DNA of 64,000 bases. Origin: Pantoea rwandensis. Its GTDB lineage: Bacteria > Pseudomonadota > Gammaproteobacteria > Enterobacterales > Enterobacteriaceae. Shown piece by piece: positions 26,620 to 35,100 of the stretch. The stretch is taken from assembly GCF_000759475.1 (NCBI RefSeq), contig NZ_CP009454.1, forward strand, positions 2,728,001 through 2,792,000. The letters are read 5' to 3'. Each line of letters begins with the position of its first letter. Position 1 is the first letter of the stretch. The notes under the pieces were generated by a model that worked only from the letters and a program-made list of their open reading frames with translations, ran no database searches and was not told where the DNA came from. The translations under genes were made by a program, and so were the position numbers.

Positions 26620-27657
26620 ATGACACAATCACCTGACAGCAATCAAGCGTGGCTACTGGCATCGCGCCCGGATGGCGAACCGGTTAAAGAGAATTTTCAG
26701 CTTGTTGAACAACCTATTCCCTCCATTAAAACGGGTGAAATACTGCTCCGCACGGTTTACCTCTCACTGGATCCTTATATGCGAGGACGTATGGATGACA
26801 GTAAATCCTATGCGCCTCCGGCACAACTCAATCAGCCGATGGTCGGTGGTACCGTCTCCCTGGTGGTTGAATCGCAGCATCCCGATTTTAAAACCGGGGA
26901 TTGGGTGCTGGCTGGCAGCGGCTGGCAACGTTATGCCGTCTCGGATGGCAGCGGCGTGGCGAAAATCGGCGATCTGCCCCACCCATCCTGGGCGCTGGGC
27001 ATTCTGGGGATGCCCGGCTTCACCGCTTACATGGGCCTGATGGACATTGGGCAGCCAAAAGCGGGAGAAACCCTGGTGGTCGCCGCCGCGACGGGCCCGG
27101 TGGGTGCCACGGTCGGACAACTGGGTAAGCTAAGAGGCTGTCATGTGGTTGGCGTTGCCGGTGGTGAAGAGAAATGCCGCTACGCGATTGAAAAACTCGG
27201 GTTCTCTGCCTGTATCGATCACCATCGCGAGGATTTTGCTGAACAGTTAGCGAATGCCTGCCCGGACGGGATTGACATCTATTTCGAGAACGTTGGCGGC
27301 AAAGTGTTTGATGCCGTATTCCCGCTGTTGAACACCGCCGCACGCGTACCGATTTGTGGGCTGGTCTCAACCTATAACAGTGGCAAAACCCTTCCCGCTG
27401 GCCCTGACCGTACGCCACAAATCCTGAGTGGGATATTGAAGCGCAGAATCCGTATGCATGGATTTATTATCTTCCAGGATTACGGTGATCGATATCCGGA
27501 ATTCCTGCAGGCGATGACGCCGTTGGTGGAACAGCAGAAAATACATTATCGCGAGCACATGATTGATGGATTGGAAAACGCACCGCAGGCGTTCTTCGAT
27601 ATGCTGAAGGGCAAAAACTTTGGTAAGACCGTGGTCAAAGTGGCTGAAGAAGAGTGA
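26620..27657 (+). CDS. curA: NADPH-dependent curcumin reductase-type oxidoreductase (MDR superfamily)
   Basis: 345 residues from the ATG at 26620, with AGAGG upstream. The N-terminal zinc-free MDR domain contains LSLDPYMRGRM. The Rossmann domain has the dinucleotide motif VAAATGPVGATVGQLGK, and GIDIYFENVGGKVFD is the usual leukotriene B4 dehydrogenase-like signature. E. coli CurA (formerly YncB) reduces curcumin and other enones. It appears monocistronic. Confidence 0.9.
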   Translation: MTQSPDSNQAWLLASRPDGEPVKENFQLVEQPIPSIKTGEILLRTVYLSLDPYMRGRMDDSKSYAPPAQLNQPMVGGTVSLVVESQHPDFKTGDWVLAGSGWQRYAVSDGSGVAKIGDLPHPSWALGILGMPGFTAYMGLMDIGQPKAGETLVVAAATGPVGATVGQLGKLRGCHVVGVAGGEEKCRYAIEKLGFSACIDHHREDFAEQLANACPDGIDIYFENVGGKVFDAVFPLLNTAARVPICGLVSTYNSGKTLPAGPDRTPQILSGILKRRIRMHGFIIFQDYGDRYPEFLQAMTPLVEQQKIHYREHMIDGLENAPQAFFDMLKGKNFGKTVVKVAEEE

Positions 27658-27662
27658 TGGGG

Positions 27663-27692
27663 GCCGGTTATTCTGAACATTCAATAATCGGC
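27663..27692 (+). terminator. Probable terminator after curA
   Basis: GCCGGTTATT (27663-27672) pairs with AATAATCGGC (27683-27692) with one G-T wobble and a ten-base loop, six bases after the stop codon. Only TTAATA follows, so strength is uncertain. Confidence 0.45.
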
Positions 27693-27704
27693 TTAATAGC
27701 GGCG

Positions 27705-27854
27705 CTATCGCTGTTTAACCTGCGGCAGCAAGAGTTCCGTCAAAATTTTATGACGCTGCGTTTTGGTCAGCCAAAACATGCGTGGAACCCATGCCGGACG
27801 CGGCTGAGCTACATAGAGATGCTGCATTTCATATAACCAGTTTGCGTTGTTCAT
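27705..27854 (-). CDS. Small basic hypothetical protein
   Basis: 49 residues from an ATG at 27854 with a near-ideal AGGAGG site upstream; the frame is open further but the site fixes the start. The protein begins MNNANWLYEMQHLYVAQ and continues with PRPAWVPRMFWLTKTQRHK. It is basic, soluble, rich in aromatic residues and lacks a membrane segment. No family recognised. The ribosome site is the main support. Confidence 0.55.
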   Translation of the reverse strand: MNNANWLYEMQHLYVAQPRPAWVPRMFWLTKTQRHKILTELLLPQVKQR

Positions 27855-27962
27855 TGTTCCCTCCTTTGTTAAGAAAAGTATGGAGGGATAAACACGGAAC
27901 AAATAGTGAGAAGATTATAAAATTTGTTCCGGGTTTAATCAGTGATGGCGAAGCAATGGCGA

Positions 27963-28844
27963 TTAGCGCCCTTTCTTCTTCCTGCCAGGCTGTGTGAAAC
28001 GCTGACGACCTGCGGGTTTAGCTGCGGATTTATCTGGAATCTTTGCACCGTTCGATGCGACTTTTTTCGCCGCTGTTGCCGGTTTCTTTTTCGCCTGGCT
28101 TTGCTGCGTTTTTTGGTCTTCGGATGAAGAATCCTCGATCAAGTTAAACAACTCAATCAATTCGTCATCGGTTAAATCACGCCATTCGCCCAGCGGGATG
28201 CCTTTCAGGCTGACATTCATGATGCGGGTACGTTCAAGCTTTGTGACTTCGAAGCCAAAATGCTTGGTCATTCGGCGAATCTGGCGGTTTAGTCCTTGAA
28301 CCAGGATGATACGAAACACAAAGGTCGACTCTTTCTTCACTTTGCATTTTTTGGTCACGGTACCCAGCATCGGCACACCCGCCGCCATTCCGGCGATAAA
28401 CTCGTCGGTGATCGGCTTATCCACGGTCACCACATACTCTTTCTCGTGGTTGTTACCGGCGCGCAGGATCTTATTGACCAGATCACCGTGGTTGGTAAGG
28501 AAAATCAGACCTTGTGAGTCTTTATCCAGACGACCGATCGGGAACACGCGTTTACTGTGGTTAACAAAATCACCGATGTTATCGCGCTCACCCTCTTCCA
28601 TCGTGGTAATAATGCCCACAGGCTTGTTGAGCGCAATCAGCACTAAATCTTCTTCGTTACGCGGCTCGATCAACTGCCCATTCACTTTCACTTCATCCCC
28701 GGCAAAGACCTGTGCGCCAACGGTCGCGCGCTTGCCGTTAATAAAAACGTTGCCTTGTTCGATGTAACGATCGGCATCACGTCGTGAGCAGATTCCGCTC
28801 TCGCTAATGTATTTGTTCAGGCGCGTGGATGAGTTGGGCAGCAT
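27963..28844 (-). CDS. rluF: 23S rRNA pseudouridine(2604) synthase RluF
   Basis: 293 residues from the ATG at 28844, preceded by GGAGG. An N-terminal S4 RNA-binding domain ([19 protein letters not shown]) is followed by the RsuA-type catalytic domain with the Asp motif [33 protein letters not shown] is typical of RluF. A Lys/Ala-rich tail after about residue 240 resembles that of E. coli RluF. Acts on 23S rRNA U2604. Confidence 0.93.
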   Translation of the reverse strand: MLPNSSTRLNKYISESGICSRRDADRYIEQGNVFINGKRATVGAQVFAGDEVKVNGQLIEPRNEEDLVLIALNKPVGIITTMEEGERDNIGDFVNHSKRVFPIGRLDKDSQGLIFLTNHGDLVNKILRAGNNHEKEYVVTVDKPITDEFIAGMAAGVPMLGTVTKKCKVKKESTFVFRIILVQGLNRQIRRMTKHFGFEVTKLERTRIMNVSLKGIPLGEWRDLTDDELIELFNLIEDSSSEDQKTQQSQAKKKPATAAKKVASNGAKIPDKSAAKPAGRQRFTQPGRKKKGR

Positions 28845-29025
28845 GGTTCCTCCGAAAAAAAACGGACTATACAACAACCTTAGACGTTGTGTAAGACACG
28901 GTTAAACATCATTGTTCCAGCTTGCAACCTCATCACCGTTTGGTAACAGCACACTAACATTGTGGTTGTTCCTCAGGAATCGATCAGCGACAATCGCCAT
29001 CCATCGCGTTTTCTTATGACAGAGT

Positions 29026-29781
29026 ATGACCTTCATGACACACCTGCGTCGCGCCAGCTGGATAACATCGCTGCGGACTTTTCTTGCCCGTCTTTGGCCG
29101 CATCCGTTGCCGGTCGCCAAAAAGCAGAGAGTGATGGCCAGCATCGGTGCGGGCCTCGGCCTGATGATCACCAGCCTGACCAGCCATTGGCTGCTGGGTG
29201 AAGTCAACTTATGGTTTGTGGCACCGATGGGTGCGTCTGCAGTGTTGCTTTTCGGCTTACCCAATAGCCCGTTGGCGCAGCCCTGGTCAATTGTTGGCGG
29301 GAATCTGGTCGCAGGCGTGATAGGCGTGACAACCGCGATGTATGTGCCTTATCCCGCCGTCGCGTGCGGCATTGCGGCTTGTCTGGCGATTGCCGTGATG
29401 TTTCAGCTGCGCTGCTTGCATCCTCCTGGCGGTGCGGTGGCGCTGACAGCGATTCTGGGTGGCGGTGGCGTTCAGCAACTGGGATATCAGTTTATTCTCT
29501 CTCCCGTGCTGCTGAATTCCGTGTGTCTTGCTGTATTGGCAATCATTTTTAATAATCTTGCGGGTCGCCGCTATCCGCATCCGCTGGCTGCAAACGAACC
29601 TAAAACGAATTCAGTGGCGCTTGAAGTGCCAATCACTCGCAATGATCTGCATCAGGCACTGGAGAACGGCCAGCTTCTCGACGTTGACGAGGATGATTTG
29701 CAGCAGTTGTTACAGCGCGCTGAAGAAATTGCACGTCGTCGGCAACAGTTACCGCCACAGCCCCTGAAGCGCGTCAGTTAA
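29026..29781 (+). CDS. HPP-family integral membrane protein
   Basis: 251 residues; four membrane helices (about 45-170) followed by a soluble tail. The family name motif appears as LHPPGGAVALTAILGG, and FVAPMGASAVLLFGLPNSPLAQPW is equally characteristic. HPP proteins of plants and cyanobacteria transport nitrite; the bacterial role is not settled. The start could be 29026 or 29035. It is divergent from rluF. Confidence 0.83.
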   Translation: MTFMTHLRRASWITSLRTFLARLWPHPLPVAKKQRVMASIGAGLGLMITSLTSHWLLGEVNLWFVAPMGASAVLLFGLPNSPLAQPWSIVGGNLVAGVIGVTTAMYVPYPAVACGIAACLAIAVMFQLRCLHPPGGAVALTAILGGGGVQQLGYQFILSPVLLNSVCLAVLAIIFNNLAGRRYPHPLAANEPKTNSVALEVPITRNDLHQALENGQLLDVDEDDLQQLLQRAEEIARRRQQLPPQPLKRVS

Positions 29782-29784
29782 ATC

Positions 29785-29808
29785 GCAGGCGATATGAGTC
29801 TCGCCTGC
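29785..29808. terminator. Hairpin between convergent HPP and phosphoesterase genes
   Basis: GCAGGCGA (29785-29792) and TCGCCTGC (29801-29808) form a perfect eight-base stem with an eight-base loop between two converging stop codons. No T-run. Confidence 0.55.
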
Positions 29809-29816
29809 TGACCGCA

Positions 29817-30728
29817 TTAACACAGACCTCGGCTTATCTCGCCGCCGAAGCCGTGAATCCTTACACCATTATCATCCACTTCGACCACCGCAAAGGGCAC
29901 TTCGCTTGGACCATCGAGCATGCCCTTCATGGTATAAAACCCTGTCTGACCAATGTATGCAGCGTTGCCGCGGTGGTCATGTCCTGAAAAGCAAAATTGT
30001 ATGTTGTAACTAGATAGAAGGTCCACCAGCACACTGGCGTTCATCAGTATATGCGTGGTGTGAGGCGCCAGCGGGTAATGACCAAACACCCCCACTTTCT
30101 CACCCCGTTGCTGAGCTTCAATCAATTGCTGTTCAATCCAGTTCAGCTGCTGCTGCCCTACGGCACCGTTCCATGGCTGAGCCTGCGGCTGTCGCTGCGC
30201 CTTTAATTCCGCCAGCAGGTTCTCCGCCTGGTAGTAGTCGTCACCATTCTGCGCATTGCAGTACAAACTGACATCGTTACCGTCATAAACGATGAACCGC
30301 CACCCCGCTAAACGAAACGCGCAATAACTTTTGGGGAGTGCCGCACGATTATTCAGATGCTGAGCGAGGGTTTGCGCATCATGGTTCCCCAAAACCACCG
30401 CATGCGGATGCACTAACTGGTCATACAGTGGCAGAATGGCGGCATAGCTGGCCCAATTGCGGTCAACCAAATCCCCCAGCGTGACAACAAAATCCAGCGG
30501 CTGCTGATTCAGGGCTTCAATTGCCTGCGGTAACTTATCAAGAGCATGACGGTAGTAGAGGTTATTTTCGATATCAGCTTCGACATCGGCATACTGCGGG
30601 TCAGCAATCACACCGAAACGCAGCACGTTATCTCTCATCGCAGGACGTAAATCAGGCAAAGCATAAAGCTCGGCCACATCGCCGAGGAGTTCTCGCTGCA
30701 AGGATGTCAATGGATGCGGATGAGTCAC
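29817..30728 (-). CDS. Metallophosphoesterase of the Mn-dependent ADP-ribose/CDP-alcohol diphosphatase type
   Basis: 303 residues from a GTG at 30728, chosen because AGGAG lies eight bases upstream; an earlier GTG at 30737 would overlap that site. Calcineurin-like metal motifs are present: GVIADPQYAD (the DxQYAD form typical of ADPRibase-Mn instead of DxH), TLGDLVDR, LGNHD, GHYPLAPH and SGHDHRGN. No signal peptide, so it is cytoplasmic. It is the last gene of an operon with a UgpBAEC-like importer, taking the place held by the UgpQ phosphodiesterase in ugp operons. A phosphodiester or nucleoside-diphosphate alcohol is the likely substrate (inference). Confidence 0.8.
   Translation of the reverse strand: MTHPHPLTSLQRELLGDVAELYALPDLRPAMRDNVLRFGVIADPQYADVEADIENNLYYRHALDKLPQAIEALNQQPLDFVVTLGDLVDRNWASYAAILPLYDQLVHPHAVVLGNHDAQTLAQHLNNRAALPKSYCAFRLAGWRFIVYDGNDVSLYCNAQNGDDYYQAENLLAELKAQRQPQAQPWNGAVGQQQLNWIEQQLIEAQQRGEKVGVFGHYPLAPHTTHILMNASVLVDLLSSYNIQFCFSGHDHRGNAAYIGQTGFYTMKGMLDGPSEVPFAVVEVDDNGVRIHGFGGEISRGLC
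29999..30012 (+). other. Ter replication-arrest site (Tus-binding type)
   Basis: GTATGTTGTAACTA is identical to the core of E. coli TerB. Against the broader consensus AGNATGTTGTAACTAA only the first and last bases differ. The critical G-C6 pair is present. In this orientation the non-permissive face points to the left, so a fork moving rightwards away from dif would be stopped. It lies inside the phosphoesterase gene, 16 kb right of dif. The tus gene itself is not in this window. Confidence 0.75.
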
Positions 30729-30740
30729 GGAAAACACTCC

Positions 30741-31559
30741 TTAGCGAATACCAGCACGCATGAACGACTGAATAAACTGGCGCTGGAAAATCAGGAACAG
30801 CACCAGTAACGGCAAGGTGGTCATCAAGGTAGCGGCACCAATGAGCGCCCACTGTACGCCCTGCTCTGGCGCCGAGAACAATTGCAATCCGACGGTGAGC
30901 GGTCTCACGTTGACGGAATCGGTAATCACCAGCGGCCACAGGAAATCATTCCAGTGGAAGCTAATCGACACCAGGGCAAAAGCGATGTAGATCGGCCGGG
31001 CTAGCGGGATGTATATCTTACGTAAGATATAAAAACGGCTGGCGCCCTCGACAATAGCGGCCTCTTCCAGCACCAGCGGGATGCTTTTAAACGTCTGACG
31101 CAGCAGAAAAATGGCAAAAGCAGAGGCGAAATACGGCAATGCTATCCCCGTTAAGGTATCGCGCAGCCCAAACGCACCGATGGTTTTGTAATTGTTCAAA
31201 ATCAAAACATCCGGGCTAATCATCAATTGCAGCAGGATCAGCGCGAAGATAACCCCTGAGAATTTCATTTTGAAACGCACCAGCGCATAGGCCGCCATGG
31301 TCGCTAAAATCAACTGCACCACCACAATCATCAGCACCAGCAACGTGGTATTGAGGAAGTAGCGGGCAAAAGGCGCGGCATGCCAGGCCTTGATAAAATT
31401 ATCGAAGGTCAGCGGCGAGAAAAGCGAAAAACTGGCCTGATCGGATGCGGGATGGATCGCCACCCACAGTGCCACCAGAATCGGCAGCAGCCAGAGCAGC
31501 GCCGCCAGCCAGATGATGAGATTGAGGCACCAGCCACCCAACGAGTTCGTCTTATTCAT
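30741..31559 (-). CDS. ABC importer permease, UgpE/MalG type
   Basis: 272 residues, six membrane helices. The EAA loop near residue 185 reads EEAAIVEGASRFYILRKIYIPLARP. It overlaps the upstream permease gene by four bases (ATGA). Together with the partner permease it forms the membrane channel of a carbohydrate-uptake-1 family importer similar to the glycerol-3-phosphate system. Confidence 0.85.
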   Translation of the reverse strand: MNKTNSLGGWCLNLIIWLAALLWLLPILVALWVAIHPASDQASFSLFSPLTFDNFIKAWHAAPFARYFLNTTLLVLMIVVVQLILATMAAYALVRFKMKFSGVIFALILLQLMISPDVLILNNYKTIGAFGLRDTLTGIALPYFASAFAIFLLRQTFKSIPLVLEEAAIVEGASRFYILRKIYIPLARPIYIAFALVSISFHWNDFLWPLVITDSVNVRPLTVGLQLFSAPEQGVQWALIGAATLMTTLPLLVLFLIFQRQFIQSFMRAGIR

Positions 31560-32467
31560 TGATAATGGGCTCGCTTGTCCAGCAACGTAAATTTGATCAG
31601 CGCAATCGCCGCGAGGATCACCAACAACACCACGGTCATGGCCGCAGCAGCAGGCATATCCCAGAAACTGAATGCGGTGCGATAGATATAGAACAACAGC
31701 AGACTACTACTGTTGTTGGGGCCTCCGTTGGTCATGGCAATCACCTGATCGACAATGCGGAAGGCGTTCATCGAAGCATTGATCAACACAAATAGCGTCG
31801 TTGGCATCAACAGCGGCCATTGCACACGACGGAAAAAGTAGCCGCGTGAAGCCCCTTCAATCGCTGCCGCTTCATTGAGGCGGGGATCGATCTGCTGCAA
31901 GGCCGCCAGATAGAAGATCATAAAGAAGCCCGCTTCACGCCAGACAGAAACCGCCATCAGGCAATAGAGGGACGTGCCCGGCTCACCGAGCCAGTTCACA
32001 GCAGGCAGCGAGAACAGCGCCAGCAACTTATTCAACAGCCCCAGTTGCGGAGTGTAGAAAAACAGCCACAGATTGGCGATGGCAATCATGGGGAGCAATG
32101 ATGGGATAAAAAACGCCGCGCGGACCAGCGAATTCGCTGCCAATCGTCGGTTCACGGCCAGCGCCATCATCAAAGCCAGCGTGACGGCCAGTGGAATGGT
32201 GATCAGTGCATATAACACGTTGTTCCAGAGCGATTGGATGAAAATATCGTCATCCAACAACGCCATGTAATTATCCAGCCCAACAAAGTGGACTGGATGA
32301 TTATTACGGGAAGCGCTGAACAGACTCTCCCAGATCGTCGCCACCGCGGGATAATGCGTAAACAGCAGTAAAAAACTGAGTGCTGGCAAAATCAGCAGGT
32401 AACCATAAAGCTGCGTCGACCAGAATGCGGGACGACGCTGCGGCGTACTGGCAATTATCGTGCTCAT
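31556..32467 (-). CDS. ABC importer permease, UgpA/MalF type
   Basis: 303 residues, six membrane helices. The EAA loop reads NEAAAIEGASRGYFFRRVQWPLLMP. It starts ten bases after the binding-protein stop and overlaps the next permease. UgpA-like rather than MalF-like because the large periplasmic loop of MalF is absent. Confidence 0.85.
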   Translation of the reverse strand: MSTIIASTPQRRPAFWSTQLYGYLLILPALSFLLLFTHYPAVATIWESLFSASRNNHPVHFVGLDNYMALLDDDIFIQSLWNNVLYALITIPLAVTLALMMALAVNRRLAANSLVRAAFFIPSLLPMIAIANLWLFFYTPQLGLLNKLLALFSLPAVNWLGEPGTSLYCLMAVSVWREAGFFMIFYLAALQQIDPRLNEAAAIEGASRGYFFRRVQWPLLMPTTLFVLINASMNAFRIVDQVIAMTNGGPNNSSSLLLFYIYRTAFSFWDMPAAAAMTVVLLVILAAIALIKFTLLDKRAHYQ

Positions 32468-32477
32468 CGCGCTTCCG

Positions 32478-33755
32478 TTACTGGTAGGACTTTAACAGGC
32501 GATCCGCTTGCTTCTGCGCACCCTCAAGCGCTTCTGCCGGGGTTTTTGCCTGGGTCACCGCCGCTTCGACAGCATGGTTCAACGCATCCTGAATCTGTAC
32601 GCTGTTGTAGGTCGAGAGTTCTGGCTGGGCATACTTCAACTGCTCACGGGCGACCAGCGCCTGAGGGACCTCTTTCACGTAGTCTTTCATCACCGTGGTA
32701 TCCCATGCCGCTGGAGACGTAGCCACATAGCCGGTCGCGATACTCCAGCGCGCGGCCTGCTCCGGTGACGTCACCCAACGGATAAATTCCATCGCGGCTT
32801 TTTGCTGCTCCGGTGAAGCATTTTTGAAGACATAGAGGTTACCGCCGCCCGTTGGGCTGCCACGCTGAGTCTTCTCTGGCAGCATTGCCACACCAAACGG
32901 GAATTTGGCGTTATCGCGCACGTTGGTCAGGTTACCGGTGGTGGTCACCATCATGGCGGTTTTACCGCTGATAAAGTCCTGTGGTGTGGTACCCCATGCG
33001 ATAGCGCCTTTCGGTGACACTGCTTCTTTCTGTCCAAGGTCGGTCAGCCATTGCAGTGTCTCAACGTTACCTGGCGTGTTGAAATGCACAGCCGTGCCTT
33101 TACCGTTATCCAGACGGCCGCCATTGGTGGCAGACAATCCCTGGAAGTTCCAGTAGCCGTTAGGCGTTGACGGAATCTCAATCCCCCACTGGCTGACACC
33201 ATTGGCATCTTTGATGGTCAGTTTTTTACTGAACTCGACCACTTGCTGCCAGTTAGCCGGCGGCGTGTCGCCATTCAGCCCCGCTTTTTCGAATGCTTGT
33301 TTATTCCAGTACATCACCACCGTAGAGCGCTGGAACGGTACGCCCCACACTTTGCCGTCAATATGACGCAGGAAGGCAGGATAAAAGCCGTCGATCCATT
33401 TTTTGCCTTCATCACCTGTTGCCAGATCGCTGGCGGCGACAATCGCGCCCGCATCAATCAGGGAATAAGCCTCAATGTCACCAATGACCGCCAGCTGCGG
33501 TGCATTGCCACCACGGAACGCCGTCAGGGCTTTGGTGACTGTTGTCGCATAATCACCGGTGTACACCGGCTGAATGCTCACTTCCGGATGCACTTTTTCG
33601 AAATCAGCCACCAGCGTGTCAACAGTGTGGCTGACTTTGCCACCGACCGCGATCGGATAGTACATCTGCAATTTAACCGGATCGGCGGCAAAAGCGGAAA
33701 CCGTAGTACAGAGCAGTAAAGCAGAGGCCAGGCGTGAGTAACGAATCGCAGACAT
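32478..33755 (-). CDS. ABC importer substrate-binding protein, UgpB-like
   Basis: 425 residues from the ATG at 33755 (AAGGGA upstream). A signal peptide with an AFA-AD cleavage site precedes a type I-cluster D binding protein. UgpB-like features are LQMYYPIAVGGKVSHTVDT and the glycine-rich PTGGGNLYVFKNASPEQQ segment. The operon order ATPase-binding protein-permeases-phosphoesterase supports uptake of a glycerophosphate-type or related phospho-compound; a plain sugar is not excluded. Confidence 0.82.
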   Translation of the reverse strand: MSAIRYSRLASALLLCTTVSAFAADPVKLQMYYPIAVGGKVSHTVDTLVADFEKVHPEVSIQPVYTGDYATTVTKALTAFRGGNAPQLAVIGDIEAYSLIDAGAIVAASDLATGDEGKKWIDGFYPAFLRHIDGKVWGVPFQRSTVVMYWNKQAFEKAGLNGDTPPANWQQVVEFSKKLTIKDANGVSQWGIEIPSTPNGYWNFQGLSATNGGRLDNGKGTAVHFNTPGNVETLQWLTDLGQKEAVSPKGAIAWGTTPQDFISGKTAMMVTTTGNLTNVRDNAKFPFGVAMLPEKTQRGSPTGGGNLYVFKNASPEQQKAAMEFIRWVTSPEQAARWSIATGYVATSPAAWDTTVMKDYVKEVPQALVAREQLKYAQPELSTYNSVQIQDALNHAVEAAVTQAKTPAEALEGAQKQADRLLKSYQ

Positions 33756-33782
33756 GATTATCCCTTGGGCGAAAAACAACGG

Positions 33783-34886
33783 TTAAACAGCGTATTTTTT
33801 CTGTGAAACAAACATCTGTTGCTCGGCAGACAAACAGCGCTTGCCGGTCGTGGTGGAGAACAGATATTGACGGGTTGCGGACCACTGCAAGCCGACCTGG
33901 CTGTCCTCGGCAAAATGCTGCATGCCGGGCACTTTCACGGTGATGGCATCGGCCAGGCCCGCGAGTTGGCACACCAGCAAGGTATCAGCACCCATGTATT
34001 CGTAGCTGATCGCCCGGGCTTTAAGCGCCGCGTGTTCAGGTGAAATCAGCTGAATATCTTCCGCTCGTAAACCGAGACTCAATGCCACCTCATCGCAATG
34101 CTCAACCACCGGCGCCTGTAAGTGGCTCAGGTAATGACGGTTCTCTTTGTTGTGCAACGGCAGGATATTCATGGGTGGCGCGCCGATAAACTGCGCGGCA
34201 AAAACCGTGGCGGGGTTGTTATAGAGATCGTTCGGTGTGCCTTGCTGCTCGATGTGCCCGTCATTCAGCAGAATAATACTGTCCGCCATGCTCATCGCTT
34301 CGGTCTGATCGTGCGTGACATACAGCATGGTGAGCCCCAGTTTCTTCTGTAAGGCACGAATCTCACGGCGCATGCTTTGACGCAGTTTGGCATCAAGGTT
34401 GGACAGGGGTTCATCCATCAAACACAGGTTGTTATTCGCGATAACCGCCCTTCCCAACGCCACACGCTGCTGTTGGCCCCCCGAGAGCTGAGATGGCAGG
34501 CGATCAAGCAACTTATCCAGTTCCATCAGCTTGCTGACGTCATCCAGTCGGCTCGCAAATGTCTGCTTGTCTTCCCCACGCGCTTTTAAGCCAAACAGCA
34601 GATTCTCTCGGACATTCAGATGTGGAAAAAGCGCATAGGATTGAAAAACCATCGAGAGTTTGCGCTGCGAGGGTGGCAAATGGGTGATATCGGCGTGTTT
34701 GAAGTGGATCTCGCCGCGATCGGCGGTTTCCAGCCCGGCAATGGTGCGCAGTAGTGTGGATTTTCCACAGCCCGATGGCCCAAGCAGCGCAACAAAGCTC
34801 CCTTCTTCGGCATCAAAGGTAATGTCATTGAGGGCAATTTTTTCCCCCCAGGCTTTAGTGATGTGATATAGCGAAAGGTGGCTCAT
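33783..34886 (-). CDS. ABC importer ATPase, UgpC/MalK type
   Basis: 367 residues. The ATPase domain has Walker A GPSGCGKSTL, signature LSGGQQQR and Walker B LCLMDEPLSNLD. A C-terminal TOBE domain starts around residue 235 (QFIGAPPMNILPL). It heads the five-gene operon. The promoter must lie in the 214 bp up to the SorC terminator. Confidence 0.87.
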   Translation of the reverse strand: MSHLSLYHITKAWGEKIALNDITFDAEEGSFVALLGPSGCGKSTLLRTIAGLETADRGEIHFKHADITHLPPSQRKLSMVFQSYALFPHLNVRENLLFGLKARGEDKQTFASRLDDVSKLMELDKLLDRLPSQLSGGQQQRVALGRAVIANNNLCLMDEPLSNLDAKLRQSMRREIRALQKKLGLTMLYVTHDQTEAMSMADSIILLNDGHIEQQGTPNDLYNNPATVFAAQFIGAPPMNILPLHNKENRHYLSHLQAPVVEHCDEVALSLGLRAEDIQLISPEHAALKARAISYEYMGADTLLVCQLAGLADAITVKVPGMQHFAEDSQVGLQWSATRQYLFSTTTGKRCLSAEQQMFVSQKKYAV

Positions 34887-35059
34887 GCATCCGCAGTCCT
34901 GAAAACAGAATGGCGGTAAGCTAGCTCAGGGAAATGAAGGATTTATGTTGCTGGGGTGACGGTTGGGTGACTGAAATAAATCTCAGATAACATGACAGTA
35001 AAGGAGTGCTAGCTGAGAATGGGCGTAATAGTATGCGCAGTAAGAAAATTGGAGGGTGA

Positions 35060-35086
35060 TAAAAGAGCGACACCGCGTGGTGCCGC
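35060..35086 (-). terminator. Rho-independent terminator after the SorC-family regulator
   Basis: On the - strand, GCGGCACC pairs with GGTGTCGC (one G-U) around a four-base loop; in window coordinates GCGACACC is at 35067-35074 and GGTGCCGC at 35079-35086. A TCTTTTAT tract follows. It lies 15 bases after the stop codon. Confidence 0.75.
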
Positions 35087-35100
35087 CCTGAAATAATACC

